DNA from: Streptomyces cacaoi
GTDB lineage: Bacteria > Actinomycetota > Actinomycetes > Streptomycetales > Streptomycetaceae
Assembly (NCBI RefSeq): GCF_006539165.1
Contig: NZ_BJMM01000039.1
Coordinates: 1-64,000 of the forward strand
Direction of reading: 5' to 3'
Length of the DNA stretch: 64,000 nt
The notes under the pieces were generated by a model. The model saw only the letters and a program-made list of their open reading frames with translations. It was not told the origin of the DNA and searched no databases. Of this stretch, positions 47,453 through 56,845 are shown piece by piece. A program made the translations under genes and the position numbers. How positions within the stretch are numbered: position 1 is the first letter of the stretch; every line of letters starts with the position of its first letter.

Positions 47453-48490
47453 ATGGAGACCCTTGCCTTTATTCCCAGTCCGTCGGCCGGCGAGATCCAT
47501 CTCGGGCCGCTCCCGCTGCGCGGTTATGCGCTCTGCATCATCCTCGGCGTCTTCGTCGCGGTCTGGCTCGGCGGGCGTCGCTGGGTCGCCCGGGGCGGGC
47601 AGCCGGGCACCGTCGCCGACATCGCCGTCTGGGCCGTGCCGTTCGGCCTCGTCGGCGGCCGGCTCTACCACGTCGTCACCGACTACCAGCTCTACTTCGG
47701 CGAGGGCCGCAACTGGGTCGACGCGTTCCGGATCTGGGACGGCGGTCTCGGGATCTGGGGTGCGATCGCGCTCGGCGCGCTCGGCGCCTGGATCGGCTGC
47801 CGCCGCCGCGGCATCCCGCTGCCCGCCTACGCCGACGCCGTCGCGCCCGGCATCGTGCTGGCACAGGCGCTGGGCCGCTGGGGCAACTGGTTCAACCAGG
47901 AGCTGTACGGCCGCCCCACGGATCTGCCCTGGGCGCTGAAGATCGACCCGGCGCACCGGCCGGTCGACACCCCGGATCTGGCCACCTACCACCCGACGTT
48001 CCTGTACGAGTCGCTGTGGTGCGTGGGCGTGGCGCTCCTGGTGATCTGGGCCGACCGCCGCTTCAAGCTCGGCCACGGCCGCGCCTTCGCACTGTACGTC
48101 GCCGCCTACACCGTGGGCCGGTTCTGGATCGAGTACATGCGGGTGGACGACGCCCACCACGTGCTCGGCATGCGGCTGAACAACTGGACGGCGATCGTGG
48201 TCTTCCTGGCGGCCGTCGCCTGTATCGCCGTCTCCGCGAAGAAGCGGCCGGGCCGCGAGGAGGCCGTCGAGCCCCGCTCCGCGACCGGCCAGGACGCCGA
48301 CGGCCCCGACGGCCCCGCCAGCTCCACCGGCTCCGACTCCGGAACCTCCGACGGCTCCGCCACCGCTGCCCCCTCGGACAGCCCCGACAGCTCCGAAAGC
48401 TCCGGCAGCTCCGGCAGTTCCGTCAGCTCCACCGGATCCGGCAGCTCCGGCAGCTCCGGCAGCAAGGCGGTGGACGGCTCCACCGCCTAG
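47453..48490 (+). CDS. lgt: Prolipoprotein diacylglyceryl transferase with Ser/Gly-rich tail
   Basis: Lgt transfers diacylglycerol from phosphatidylglycerol to the lipobox Cys of prolipoproteins in the membrane. The 345-residue protein has seven helices and the Lgt signature LGRWGNWFNQELYG (about residue 141), plus VPFGLVGGRLYHVVTDY and YTVGRFWIEYMRVDDAHH. The catalytic part ends near residue 265; the last 75 residues are a low-complexity tail of Ser, Gly, Asp and Thr (SGSSGSS-type repeats) on the cytoplasmic side. Such tails vary in length among Streptomyces Lgt proteins. The ATG at 47453 is taken as start. Confidence 0.95.
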   Translation: METLAFIPSPSAGEIHLGPLPLRGYALCIILGVFVAVWLGGRRWVARGGQPGTVADIAVWAVPFGLVGGRLYHVVTDYQLYFGEGRNWVDAFRIWDGGLGIWGAIALGALGAWIGCRRRGIPLPAYADAVAPGIVLAQALGRWGNWFNQELYGRPTDLPWALKIDPAHRPVDTPDLATYHPTFLYESLWCVGVALLVIWADRRFKLGHGRAFALYVAAYTVGRFWIEYMRVDDAHHVLGMRLNNWTAIVVFLAAVACIAVSAKKRPGREEAVEPRSATGQDADGPDGPASSTGSDSGTSDGSATAAPSDSPDSSESSGSSGSSVSSTGSGSSGSSGSKAVDGSTA

Positions 48491-48548
48491 TCCTCCCCGG
48501 GGCGTGCGGCCGTGCGGCCGGTGCGTTCCCCGGCTCGTGCGGACCCTC

Positions 48549-48580
48549 GGTGCCACAGCGCTGCGCTGCGCTGTGGCACC
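48549..48580. terminator. Perfect inverted repeat between lgt and mrpA
   Basis: GGTGCCACAGCGC and GCGCTGTGGCACC form a 13-bp stem with a 6-base loop, 58 bases after the lgt stop. A terminator is likely. Confidence 0.65.
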
Positions 48581-48649
48581 GCGTCGTGTGGGGGCCGGAT
48601 GAGGTGATGCCTGCCCGAATTGCTCAGTTATGTATGCAATTCTCGGTGC

Positions 48650-51600
48650 GTGCTGTGGTTGATCCTCGTCCACTTCGTGGCCGCGTGCTGTGCCGGGCCG
48701 CTGGTGCGGTGGCTCGGCACACGCGCGTTCCTCGTGCTGGCGCTTCCGCCCGGGGCGGCCGCGCTGTGGGCGGCGACGCGGTACGGGGACGTGGCGGCAG
48801 CCGGGGCCGGCGGGTCCGGGGTGCCCGTCGAGCAGTGGGACTGGATCCCGGCGCTCGGCGTCCGGATCGCGCTGCGCTGCGACGAACTCTCCCTGCTCAT
48901 GGTGCTGATCGCCGGCGGCATCGGCGCCCTCGTGATGGTCTACTGCGCCGGCTACTTCCGCCGGGACGAGCCGCGGCTCGGCGCCTTCGCCGGAACCCTG
49001 ACCGCCTTCGCCGGTGCCATGCTCGGCCTCGTCCTCGCCGACGGGCTCATCACCCTGTACGTGCTGTGGGAGCTGACGACCGTCTTCTCCTTCCTGCTCG
49101 TCGGCCACAACTCCGAGCGCCGCACCAACCGGCGTGCCGCGCTCCAGGCGCTGCTCGTGACGACGCTCGGCGGGCTGGTGATGCTCGTCGGCTTCCTCAT
49201 GCTCGGGCACGCGGCGGGCAGCTACCGGCTCTCCCGCATCGTCGCCGACCCGCCCGCCTCCGGGCCGCTGGTCTCGGCGGCCCTGGTGCTGGTGCTCGTC
49301 GGCGCGCTGTCGAAGTCCGCGGTGTGGCCGTTCAGTTTCTGGCTGCCGGGCGCCATGGCCGCGCCCACGCCCGTCTCCGCGTATCTGCACGCGGCGGCCA
49401 TGGTCAAGGCCGGTGTCTATCTCGTCGCGCGGCTCGCGCCCGGGTTCGCCGACGAGGTGCCCTGGCGGGGCCTGGTGCTGGTGCTGGGGGCCGCCACCAT
49501 GCTGCTCGGCGGCTGGCGTGCGCTGCGCGAGACGGATCTGAAGCTGCTGCTGGCCTTCGGGACGGTCAGCCAGCTCGGCTTCCTCGTCCTCCTCGTCGGC
49601 GACGGCACCCGGGACGCCGCCGTCGCCGGCACCGCGATGATCCTGGCGCACGCGCTGTTCAAGGCGCCGCTCTTCCTCGTCGTCGGCATCATCGACAAGC
49701 TCACCGGCACCCGTGAGCTGGACCGGCTCTCCGGGCTCGGGCGCGCGCTGCCGTGGGTGTGCGCCGTGGCCGTCGCGGCCGGGCTGTCCATGGCCGGGCT
49801 GCCGCCGCTGCTCGGATTCGCCGCCAAGGAGGCCGCCGTCTTCGCGCTCGCCGCGGGCCGGCCGGCCGAGCTGTGGAGCCTCGCCGCCGTCGTCGCCGGA
49901 TCCGCGCTCACCACCGCCTACACGCTGCGGTTCCTGTGGGGCGCCTTCGGCCGCAAGGAGGGCACGCCGCCGTGGAAGCCGGTGCCGCTGCCCCCGCGGC
50001 TGCGTGCCGGACCCGCCGTCTTCCTGCCCGCGGCCTGCTGTGCGCTGGCCGGGCTGGTGCTGGGGCCCGGCGCCTCCTGGCTCGACCCGCTCGCCGCCGG
50101 CTACGCCGACACCCTCCCGGCCGTCCCGGGCACCCGGCACCCGTACCACCTGGCGCTGTGGCACGGCTTCGGTGCGGCGCTGGGGCTCTCGGTGCTGTCC
50201 TGGCTCTTGGGCTGCGCCGTCTTCGCGGCCGGGCGGATGCTGGGCGCGCTGGGGGAGAAGCTCTCGCAGGTCGACGGCGACCAGGTGTTCGCCCGCGCGC
50301 TGTGGGGGCTGGAACGGCTGTCCCTCCAGGTCACCGGGAGCGTGCAGCGGGGCTCGCTGCCCGTGTACCTGGGCACGGCGCTGGTCGTCCTGCTCGCCTT
50401 CGAAGGCATCGAGCTGGTGACCGAACAGCCCTGGACGCGGCTGGGCCCGCCCCGCTGGTACGACTCGGTGCCGCAGCTCGTCGTCGTCCTCGGCGTGTGC
50501 GCGGTCGCCGTGCTGTGCGTCCTGGCGCGGCAGCGGATGAAGGCCGCGGTGCTCGCCGGGGTGACCGGCTACGGGGCGGGCGTCCTCTACGTGCTGCACG
50601 GGGCGCCCGACCTGGCGCTGACGCAGTTCTCCGTGGAGACCGTCTCACTGATCGTCTTCGTGCTCGTGCTGCGCCGGCTGCCGGCCTGCTTCCCCGACGA
50701 GGTACGGCTGTGGCGGGCCCGGCGGGTGCTGCACCTGGTCATCTCCGTGGCGGCCGGAGCGCTCGTGGCCGGGCTCGTCCATCTCGCGCTCGCCGCCCGC
50801 ACCGCGCCGCCCGCCGGGCCGCGGCTGACGGAGACGACCGACCACGAGGGGCTGAAGAACGTCGTCGCCACCACCCTCGTCGATCTGCGCGCCTGGGACA
50901 CGATGGGCGAGTCCTCGGTGCTCGCCGTGGCGGCCGTCGGCGTCACCAGCCTCGTCTATCTGCGCCGCCGGGCACGGATGCCGGTCACCACGCCGCTGCC
51001 CGGCGCGACCGGCGGCGAGGGCCGGGCCGAGGACGGGACGGCCCCCGCGACCGGGCGGGACAGCTGGCAGCAGCCGCCCGCGGGCCGGCGCGACGCCTGG
51101 AAGCTGCCGGCCCACCCCGAGGCGGCGCCGCCGCGCCGCTCCCCGGTCGCACCGCGCCGGACCTGGCTCGCGGCCAGCGCCACCATGGCGCCCGAGGGGC
51201 GCTCGGTGATGTTCGAGGTCATGGCGCGGCTGGTGTTCCACCCGTTCCTGGTGCTCTCCCTCTATCTGCTCTTCTGCGCCGAGAACCTGCCCGGCGGCGG
51301 CTTCACCGCGGGGCTCGTCGCCGGGCTGGCGCTGGCCGTGCGCTATCTGGCGGGCGGGCGGCTGGAGCTGGCCGCGGCGGCGCCCGTCGACGCCGGATTC
51401 CTGCTGGGGCTCGGGCTGCTGATCGTCACCTGCACCGGGCTGGCCGGGCTGTTCCTCGGCGGCAGCGTCCTGGACGGAGGGACGTTCCACGCCGAGCTGC
51501 CGGTGGTGGGCGAGTTCCACGCCGCCAGCCCGGTGCTGTTCGACACCGGGATCTACCTGCTGGTGCTGGGGGTCGTCCTGGACGTGCTGCGCAGCCTCGG

Positions 51601-51715
51601 CTCCGAGATCGACCGCCGGATGGAGCGCGAGCGGGCCAAGAAGGCGCGCCGCCGGCGGCAGGGCGTCCAGGAGGGCACGGCCCCGGGCGCGGCGGACGGG
51701 AGGGCCGGGACGTGA
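48650..51715 (+). CDS. mrpA: Mrp antiporter subunit A with fused MrpB-like C-terminal domain
   Basis: MrpA is the large NuoL-related subunit of the multi-subunit Na+(cation)/H+ antiporter. The 1021-residue product has about 20 helices; family motifs include VLWELTTVFSFLLVGHN, GALSKSAVWPFSFWLPGAMA and YLHAAAMVKAGVYL with the coupling Lys, and QFSVETVSLIVFVLVLRRLP. After about residue 860 comes an MnhB-like domain (ARLVFHPFLVLSLYLLFCAE, PGGGFTAGLVAGLALA), so subunit B is fused. The start is uncertain: GTG 48650 follows a TATGCAAT -10-like box, and TTG 48620 is an in-frame alternative. Its stop overlaps mrpC. Confidence 0.93.
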   Translation: MLWLILVHFVAACCAGPLVRWLGTRAFLVLALPPGAAALWAATRYGDVAAAGAGGSGVPVEQWDWIPALGVRIALRCDELSLLMVLIAGGIGALVMVYCAGYFRRDEPRLGAFAGTLTAFAGAMLGLVLADGLITLYVLWELTTVFSFLLVGHNSERRTNRRAALQALLVTTLGGLVMLVGFLMLGHAAGSYRLSRIVADPPASGPLVSAALVLVLVGALSKSAVWPFSFWLPGAMAAPTPVSAYLHAAAMVKAGVYLVARLAPGFADEVPWRGLVLVLGAATMLLGGWRALRETDLKLLLAFGTVSQLGFLVLLVGDGTRDAAVAGTAMILAHALFKAPLFLVVGIIDKLTGTRELDRLSGLGRALPWVCAVAVAAGLSMAGLPPLLGFAAKEAAVFALAAGRPAELWSLAAVVAGSALTTAYTLRFLWGAFGRKEGTPPWKPVPLPPRLRAGPAVFLPAACCALAGLVLGPGASWLDPLAAGYADTLPAVPGTRHPYHLALWHGFGAALGLSVLSWLLGCAVFAAGRMLGALGEKLSQVDGDQVFARALWGLERLSLQVTGSVQRGSLPVYLGTALVVLLAFEGIELVTEQPWTRLGPPRWYDSVPQLVVVLGVCAVAVLCVLARQRMKAAVLAGVTGYGAGVLYVLHGAPDLALTQFSVETVSLIVFVLVLRRLPACFPDEVRLWRARRVLHLVISVAAGALVAGLVHLALAARTAPPAGPRLTETTDHEGLKNVVATTLVDLRAWDTMGESSVLAVAAVGVTSLVYLRRRARMPVTTPLPGATGGEGRAEDGTAPATGRDSWQQPPAGRRDAWKLPAHPEAAPPRRSPVAPRRTWLAASATMAPEGRSVMFEVMARLVFHPFLVLSLYLLFCAENLPGGGFTAGLVAGLALAVRYLAGGRLELAAAAPVDAGFLLGLGLLIVTCTGLAGLFLGGSVLDGGTFHAELPVVGEFHAASPVLFDTGIYLLVLGVVLDVLRSLGSEIDRRMERERAKKARRRRQGVQEGTAPGAADGRAGT

Positions 51716-52347
51716 CGGGCACCGTCGCGCTGATCGTGTGCGGGGGCGTCCTGTTCGCCTCCGGGACGGCCATGCTGCTGGCCCGTCCGCTGACCCGGAT
51801 CCTGCTCGGCGCCGTCCTCGTCGGCAACGGCGTCAACCTCCTGGTGCTGGCCACCTCCGGGCCGGCGGGCGACGCGGCGCTGCTCTACCCCGGCACGACC
51901 CGGCGCGCACACATGGCCGACCCGCTGCCGCAGGCGTTCATCCTGACGGCCATCGTCATCACGCTGGCGCTGACCGCGTTCCTGGTGGCCATGGCCTACC
52001 GGTCCTGGCAGCTGTCCGGGAGCGACGACGTGCCCGACGACATCGAGGACATCCGCATCGTGCGCCGTGCCGCCTACGCGGAGGAACGCGAGCGGCTGCG
52101 TGCCACCTACCGTGCCCGGCGCCACGAGTACCGGGCCCTGGCGCACGAGGAGGAGGAGCGCGAGGCGCAGGAGCACAGCGCCTTCCAGCGGCTGGGCAAG
52201 GCCCGCGACCAGTACCGCGAACTGCGCCGCCGGGTGCGGGCCGAGGCCCGCGCCTTCCGTGCCCGGCAGGCGCGGGCCGAGGAGACGGCGGAGGAGAGCG
52301 AAGGGGAGGACGATCCGTGGCAGACGATTCTCGGCGCCGACCGGTGA
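51712..52347 (+). CDS. mrpC: Mrp antiporter subunit C with long charged C-terminal tail
   Basis: MrpC is the NuoK-like subunit with three helices: VALIVCGGVLFASGTAMLLA, ILLGAVLVGNGVNLLVLATS and PLPQAFILTAIVITLALTAF. The family core is about 110-120 residues; this 211-residue protein adds about 90 residues of Arg/Glu/Ala-rich, probably helical cytoplasmic tail (YRARRHEYRALAHEEEEREA). Its GTG overlaps the mrpA stop (GTGA). A 172-base gap with short repeats (CCGCGCCTGCGGGAG words) separates it from mrpD. Confidence 0.92.
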   Translation: MTGTVALIVCGGVLFASGTAMLLARPLTRILLGAVLVGNGVNLLVLATSGPAGDAALLYPGTTRRAHMADPLPQAFILTAIVITLALTAFLVAMAYRSWQLSGSDDVPDDIEDIRIVRRAAYAEERERLRATYRARRHEYRALAHEEEEREAQEHSAFQRLGKARDQYRELRRRVRAEARAFRARQARAEETAEESEGEDDPWQTILGADR

Positions 52348-52519
52348 GCGGCGTCCGGCGGACGGCACGGCCCCGGCCACTGCACCGGCCACTGCCTCGG
52401 CCACCGCACCGGACGGCGCCGAACACGCGCCGCGCCTACGGGAGTTGGGGTCCGCCCCGCGCCTGCGGGAGTCCGGGCCCTGCCCGCGGGTGTGCGGGTG
52501 CGTGGGACGGAGCGGTGCG

Positions 52520-54361
52520 GTGAGCGGCGGTGGGGGGAGCGCCGCCGAGGTCGCCGCGGTGCTGGTGCCGCTGCCGGTGATCCTGCCGCTGTGCGCCGCC
52601 GGTCTGAAGCTGGTGATCGGGGCGCGGCTGGAGCGGGTGCAGCGGTTCATCAGCGCGGCCGTCCTGCTGGCGGTGCTCGTCGTCTCGCTGGTGCTGCTGG
52701 TGACGGCCGACCGGCACGGGCCGCAGGTGATGGACGCCGGGGGCTGGCCGCCGCCGGTCGGCATCGTACTGGTGGCCGACCGGCTGTCGGCGCTGATGCT
52801 GGTGATCTCCTCCGCGGTGACGCTGTGCGTGCTCGTCTACTCCGTCGGGCAGGGCATGGCCGACAACGACGAGGCCACCCCGCTGTCGGTCTTCCACCCG
52901 TCGTACCTGGTGCTGGTCGCGGGCGTCTCGGACACCTTCCTGGCGGGCGATCTGTTCAACCTGTACGTGGGCTTCGAGATCATGCTGACGGCCAGCTATG
53001 TGCTGCTGACCATCGGCGGCACCCTCGCCCGTATCCGGGCCGGTGCGACCTACGCGGTGGTCTCGCTGCTGTCCTCCGTGCTGTTCCTGACGGCCGTCGG
53101 CGTCGTGTACGCGGCCACCGGCACCGTCACGATGGCCGAACTCCCCGGCAGGCTCGACGACTTGCCGCACGGCGTCGGCGCCGTCATCCAGGTGGTGCTC
53201 CTCGGGGTGTTCGGCATCAAGGCGGCCGTCTTCCCGCTCGCCGCCTGGCTGCCGGACTCCTATCCCACGGCGCCCGCGCCCGTCACCGCCGTCTTCGCCG
53301 GGCTGCTCACCAAGGTCGGCGTCTACGCGATGCTGCGCACCCAGACGCTGCTCTTCCCCGGGAACCGCATCGCCGACGTGCTCATGGTCGTCGCGCTGCT
53401 GTCGCTGCTGGTCGGCATCCTGGGGGCCGTCGCGCAGACGGACCTCAAGCGGCTGCTGTCGTTCACGCTGGTCAGCCATATCGGCTTCATGGTCTTCGGG
53501 ATCGCGCTCGCCACGCCGCAGGGCGTCTCGGGCGCCATCTACTACGTGGCGCACCACATCACCGTGCAGACCACGCTGTTCCTCGTCGCCGGGCTGATCG
53601 AGCGGCGCAGCGGGACGACCGACCTCCAGAGCCTCGGCGGGCTGACGTCCCTCGCGCCGCTGCTGGCCGTGGCCTTCTTCGTCCCGGCGATGAACCTCGC
53701 CGGGATCCCGCCGCTGTCCGGCTTCCTCGGCAAGCTCGGTCTGCTGCGCGCCGGTATCGCGGACGGCGGGGCGCTCGCCTATGTGCTGGTGGCCGGGGCG
53801 ACGCTGACCAGCCTGCTGACGCTGTACGCGCTGGCCAAGGCGTGGAACCTGGCGTTCTGGCGGGCGCCCACGCCCGAGATGAGCGTCGTCGGCACGGTGC
53901 TGGACACCGCGGAGGGCGCCTCGCCCGAGGAGGGCGACGACGGTGACGGCGACGAGAACGGAGCGGGCGCCGACGGTACTTCGGGCGGGCCGGGGCGTCC
54001 CTCGGAGGAGGGCGCACGGCAGCCGGCCGGTGACGCGCCCGACGCGGGCGGGGCGGCGGCCTGGGGACGGGCGGCGGGCCCCGGACCGGCGGGCGGCGGG
54101 GGCGGTCCGGGCCGGCGGGGGCGCAGGGGGAAGCGGCGCGCGGTGCTGCCGGCCGTGCGCAGGACCACGGCGACCTTCGGCGGCCAGGAGATCACCACCA
54201 GTACGACGCTGCCGGTGAGCATGGTCGGCTCGACCGTCGCGCTGGTGGTGTTCGGCCTCGCCTTCACGGTGCTGGCCGGGCCGATGTTCGGGCTCACACA
54301 GCGCGCGGCCGGTGAACTGCTCGCGCGTACCCCCTATGTGGAGGCGGTGATGCAGCGGTGA
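52520..54361 (+). CDS. mrpD: Mrp antiporter subunit D with an unusual hydrophilic insert
   Basis: MrpD is the NuoN/M-like proton-channel subunit. Family segments are LYVGFEIMLTASYVLLTIGG, FGIKAAVFPLAAWLPDSYPT with the coupling Lys, VTAVFAGLLTKVGVYAMLRT and QTDLKRLLSFTLVSHIGFM. After the thirteenth helix region, about residues 455-550 form a Gly/Pro/Asp/Glu-rich, then Arg-rich stretch (SPEEGDDGDGDENGAG to RRGRRGKRRAVLP) before the last helix (STVALVVFGLAFTVLAGPMF). That loop is absent from classical MrpD. The GTG at 52520 has GGAG seven bases upstream. Product length is 613 residues. Confidence 0.93.
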   Translation: MSGGGGSAAEVAAVLVPLPVILPLCAAGLKLVIGARLERVQRFISAAVLLAVLVVSLVLLVTADRHGPQVMDAGGWPPPVGIVLVADRLSALMLVISSAVTLCVLVYSVGQGMADNDEATPLSVFHPSYLVLVAGVSDTFLAGDLFNLYVGFEIMLTASYVLLTIGGTLARIRAGATYAVVSLLSSVLFLTAVGVVYAATGTVTMAELPGRLDDLPHGVGAVIQVVLLGVFGIKAAVFPLAAWLPDSYPTAPAPVTAVFAGLLTKVGVYAMLRTQTLLFPGNRIADVLMVVALLSLLVGILGAVAQTDLKRLLSFTLVSHIGFMVFGIALATPQGVSGAIYYVAHHITVQTTLFLVAGLIERRSGTTDLQSLGGLTSLAPLLAVAFFVPAMNLAGIPPLSGFLGKLGLLRAGIADGGALAYVLVAGATLTSLLTLYALAKAWNLAFWRAPTPEMSVVGTVLDTAEGASPEEGDDGDGDENGAGADGTSGGPGRPSEEGARQPAGDAPDAGGAAAWGRAAGPGPAGGGGGPGRRGRRGKRRAVLPAVRRTTATFGGQEITTSTTLPVSMVGSTVALVVFGLAFTVLAGPMFGLTQRAAGELLARTPYVEAVMQR

Positions 54362-54942
54362 CGGCACCTCAGCGGCTGCCCGAGGCCAGCAGGCTGCGGG
54401 CCACCCAGTGGCCGATGGTGCTCGGCCTGACGCTGTTGTGGATGCTCCTGTGGGGCAACGCGAACCCCGTCAACGCGGTGACCGGGGTGATCGTCGCCGT
54501 GCTGGTGGTGATGGTCTTTCCGCTGCCGCCGATCGAGAAGCAGGCGCGGTGGCATCCGCTCGGACTCGCCCGGTTCGTCGGGCGGTTCACGCTCGACATG
54601 ATCGTCTCCAGCTGGCGGATCAACCGCTATCTGCTCGGCCCCGGCAAGCCGCCGTGCGCGGTGCTCGGCGTGCGGATGCGCTGCCCCGGCGATCTGATGC
54701 TGACGGCGACGGCGGTGGCGGTCTCCGCCGTGCCCGGCAGCACCGTCCTGGAGGTGCACCGCCGGTCCGGCACGCTCTATCTGCATGTGCTCGGCGCCGG
54801 GACCGAGGCCGAGCGGGAGCGGGCCAGACGGGAGACGCTGCGGCTGGAGAGCCGGGTCGTACGGGCCTTCGGCACCCGGGCCGACGTGGACGCGATCACC
54901 GCCTCCGAGGCGGCCGAGGAGGTGTTCGGACCGTGGCTGTGA
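54358..54942 (+). CDS. mrpE: Mrp antiporter subunit E
   Basis: The 194-residue subunit has two N-terminal helices (MVLGLTLLWMLLWGNANPVN and TGVIVAVLVVMVFPLPP) and a soluble domain with ARFVGRFTLDMIVSSWRINR and LTATAVAVSAVPGSTVLEVH, typical of MrpE. Its GTG overlaps the mrpD stop. It is required for assembly of the complex in known Mrp systems. Confidence 0.92.
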   Translation: MTAPQRLPEASRLRATQWPMVLGLTLLWMLLWGNANPVNAVTGVIVAVLVVMVFPLPPIEKQARWHPLGLARFVGRFTLDMIVSSWRINRYLLGPGKPPCAVLGVRMRCPGDLMLTATAVAVSAVPGSTVLEVHRRSGTLYLHVLGAGTEAERERARRETLRLESRVVRAFGTRADVDAITASEAAEEVFGPWL

Positions 54943-55301
54943 TCGCCACCGTGCTGGCCGCGCTGCTGGTCGCCGCCGCGCTGCTGGTCACCTACCGGCT
55001 GGTGCGGGGGCCGTCCACGCTGGACCGGGCGGTCGCGCTGGACGCGCTGGTCTCGGTGATGATGGCGGGCATCGGTGTGCAGACCGCGGTGCAGGGCAAC
55101 GCCTTCTCTCTGCCGGTGCTGCTGGTCCTCTCCTTCCTCGGCTTCACCGGCTCGGTCGGCGTCGCACGGTTCATGGCGCTGCGGGACGAGGCCGGCTCCG
55201 GGGACGCCGACTCCAGCGAGGAGACCGGCGAGCCGGCCCCCGTCGAGGACGTGGGCACACCGCGGGACGGCCGCCGCGACGGGCCCGGGCGGCTCGCATG
55301 A
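54933..55301 (+). CDS. mrpF: Mrp antiporter subunit F
   Basis: The 122-residue protein has three helices (VIATVLAALLVAAALLVTYR, ALDALVSVMMAGIGVQTAVQ and FSLPVLLVLSFLGFTGSVGV) with the conserved GPSTLDRAVALD motif carrying the Asp important in MrpF. A hydrophilic tail of about 35 residues follows. GAGGAGG ten bases before the GTG at 54933 sets the start, which overlaps mrpE by ten bases; 54939 is a weaker alternative. Confidence 0.91.
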   Translation: MAVIATVLAALLVAAALLVTYRLVRGPSTLDRAVALDALVSVMMAGIGVQTAVQGNAFSLPVLLVLSFLGFTGSVGVARFMALRDEAGSGDADSSEETGEPAPVEDVGTPRDGRRDGPGRLA

Positions 55302-55801
55302 CGCGGCCCCTCGCCCCCGCGCACGCCCTGGCCACGGGGCCGCTGGCCCACTGGACGGACGCGGCCGACGTGGCGGGCGCCGTCTTCATGCTGGCCGGTG
55401 CCCTGCTGTGTCTGCTCGCCGGGATCGGGCTCGTCCGGCTGCCGGACGTCCCGACCCGGATCCACGCGGCCACGAAGCCGCAGTCCTTCGGCCTCACGCT
55501 GGTGCTCATCGGGGCCGGGCTGTGGCTGCGCAGCCCCATCGACCTCGGCACGATGCTGCTCGTCGGGCTCTTCCAGCTGCTCACCACGCCCGTCGCCGCA
55601 CACATGGTGGGCCGCGCCGCCTACCGCACCGGACGTGTGGACCGGGACGGACTCGTGGCCGACGACCTGGCCGAGGCCCGCGCCGAGCAGCAGCGGAAGG
55701 AGGCCGAGCAGCGCGGGGAGGCCCCCGAGGAGGCCGGTGGGGGAAACGGGACCGGGGACGCGGCGGAAGGGGACGGACGCTCCGGCGGGCCGGAGCGGTA
55801 G
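55298..55801 (+). CDS. mrpG: Mrp antiporter subunit G
   Basis: The 167-residue protein has the MrpG core: AGAVFMLAGALLCLLAGIGL, VRLPDVPTRIHAATKPQSFG, a hallmark, then TLVLIGAGLWLR and TMLLVGLFQLLTTPVAAHMV. An acidic/Gly-rich tail of about 50 residues ends it (QQRKEAEQRGEAPEE). The ATG overlaps the mrpF stop. It closes the six-gene mrp operon; charged tails on C, D, F and G are a shared feature of this operon. Confidence 0.92.
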   Translation: MTRPLAPAHALATGPLAHWTDAADVAGAVFMLAGALLCLLAGIGLVRLPDVPTRIHAATKPQSFGLTLVLIGAGLWLRSPIDLGTMLLVGLFQLLTTPVAAHMVGRAAYRTGRVDRDGLVADDLAEARAEQQRKEAEQRGEAPEEAGGGNGTGDAAEGDGRSGGPER

Positions 55802-56006
55802 CCGGGTTCCGGCGGCGTGGCGGGGACGGTCCGCGGGGTGTGGCGGGGGCCGTGGGCGCGGGCCGGTGCGGGGCCGGGCCGGGTGGGCGGTTTTGGTAAA
55901 GCTGCTGGTCAGCGGGGTAAGTACGGCCTTCCTTGCTGGCACGGGACACCTGTTCGTGCCTACTCTTCGAGCGTTGGAACCCCGATCGAAGGGAGACGTG
56001 CCGGCC

Positions 56007-56738
56007 ATGCCCGATGCCGGAGTCTCGGACCCGTCCCATGTCGCACACCGCGACAACCACACCCACCGCGACGTCAACGGCGGCTGGCTGCGCCCCGCCG
56101 TCTTCGGCGCGATGGACGGGCTGGTCTCCAACCTCGGTCTGATGACCGGTGTGGCGGGCAGCTCGGCCTCGTCCCAGACGATCGTGATCGCCGGGCTCGC
56201 CGGGCTGGCCGCCGGCGCCTTCTCCATGGCTGCCGGCGAGTACACCTCCGTCGCCTCGCAGCGCGAACTCGTCCTCGCCGAGCTGGAGGTGGAGCGGCGC
56301 GAGCTGCGGCGCAGCCCCCGCGAGGAGATCGAGGAGCTGGCCGCCCTCTACGAGTCGCGGGGCGTGGAGCGCGCGCTCGCCCTGGAGGTGTCCAAGCAGC
56401 TGCACCGCGACCCCGAGCAGGCCCTGGAGATACACGCCAGGGAGGAGCTGGGCATCGACCCGGCGGAGCTGCCCTCGCCGATGGTGGCCGCCGTCTCCTC
56501 GTTCCTGTCGTTCTCCGTGGGCGCCGTGCTGCCGGTGCTGCCCTATCTGTTCGGTATGACGCAGCTGTGGCCGGCCGTGCTCCTCGCGCTGGTGGGGCTG
56601 TTCGCCTGCGGCGCGATCGTCGCCCGGGTCACGGCGCGGCCCTGGTGGTTCAGCGGGCTGCGGCAGCTCGCGCTGGGTGCGGCGGCCGCCGGCGTCACCT
56701 ATCTGCTGGGGACGCTGTTCGGGGTCGCCGTCGGCTGA
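56007..56738 (+). CDS. VIT1/CCC1-family (vacuolar iron/manganese transporter-like) protein
   Basis: The 243-residue membrane protein matches the VIT1/CCC1 family, which moves Fe2+ or Mn2+ in exchange for protons. The first helix motif RPAVFGAMDGLVSNLGLMTG and AGLAAGAFSMAAGEYTSVAS are hallmarks. The middle cytoplasmic region (ELVLAELEVERRELRRSPRE, EEIEELAALYESRGV) has the Glu-rich metal-gathering helices, and three helices follow. GGGAG lies 11 bases before the ATG at 56007; GTG 55998 is in frame but too near that site. It follows mrpG by 205 bases, in which I see no other gene. Iron versus manganese cannot be told. Confidence 0.93.
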   Translation: MPDAGVSDPSHVAHRDNHTHRDVNGGWLRPAVFGAMDGLVSNLGLMTGVAGSSASSQTIVIAGLAGLAAGAFSMAAGEYTSVASQRELVLAELEVERRELRRSPREEIEELAALYESRGVERALALEVSKQLHRDPEQALEIHAREELGIDPAELPSPMVAAVSSFLSFSVGAVLPVLPYLFGMTQLWPAVLLALVGLFACGAIVARVTARPWWFSGLRQLALGAAAAGVTYLLGTLFGVAVG

Positions 56739-56742
56739 CGCG

Positions 56743-56760
56743 GCGGGGCCCGCCCCGCCA
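56743..56760. terminator. Hairpin between convergent genes
   Basis: GGCGGGGC and GCCCCGCC form an 8-bp stem with a 2-base spacer right after the VIT gene stop, facing the lyase gene that ends at 56846. The next 50 bases repeat CACGTCACGCCGCG words. Confidence 0.5.
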
Positions 56761-56845
56761 CGTCACGCCGCGTCACGCCGCGCCACCCCACGTCAGGTCC
56801 CCGTCACCCCCGCGCACCGGATCCGACCGCGCGCCCCGGCGGACG

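Noticed and set aside
46385..50599. A 1400-codon minus-strand open frame across the DsbA-like gene, lgt and mrpA.
   Set aside because: Same shadow effect; it runs through three unrelated plus-strand genes and their intergenic terminators, and shows no recognisable domain.
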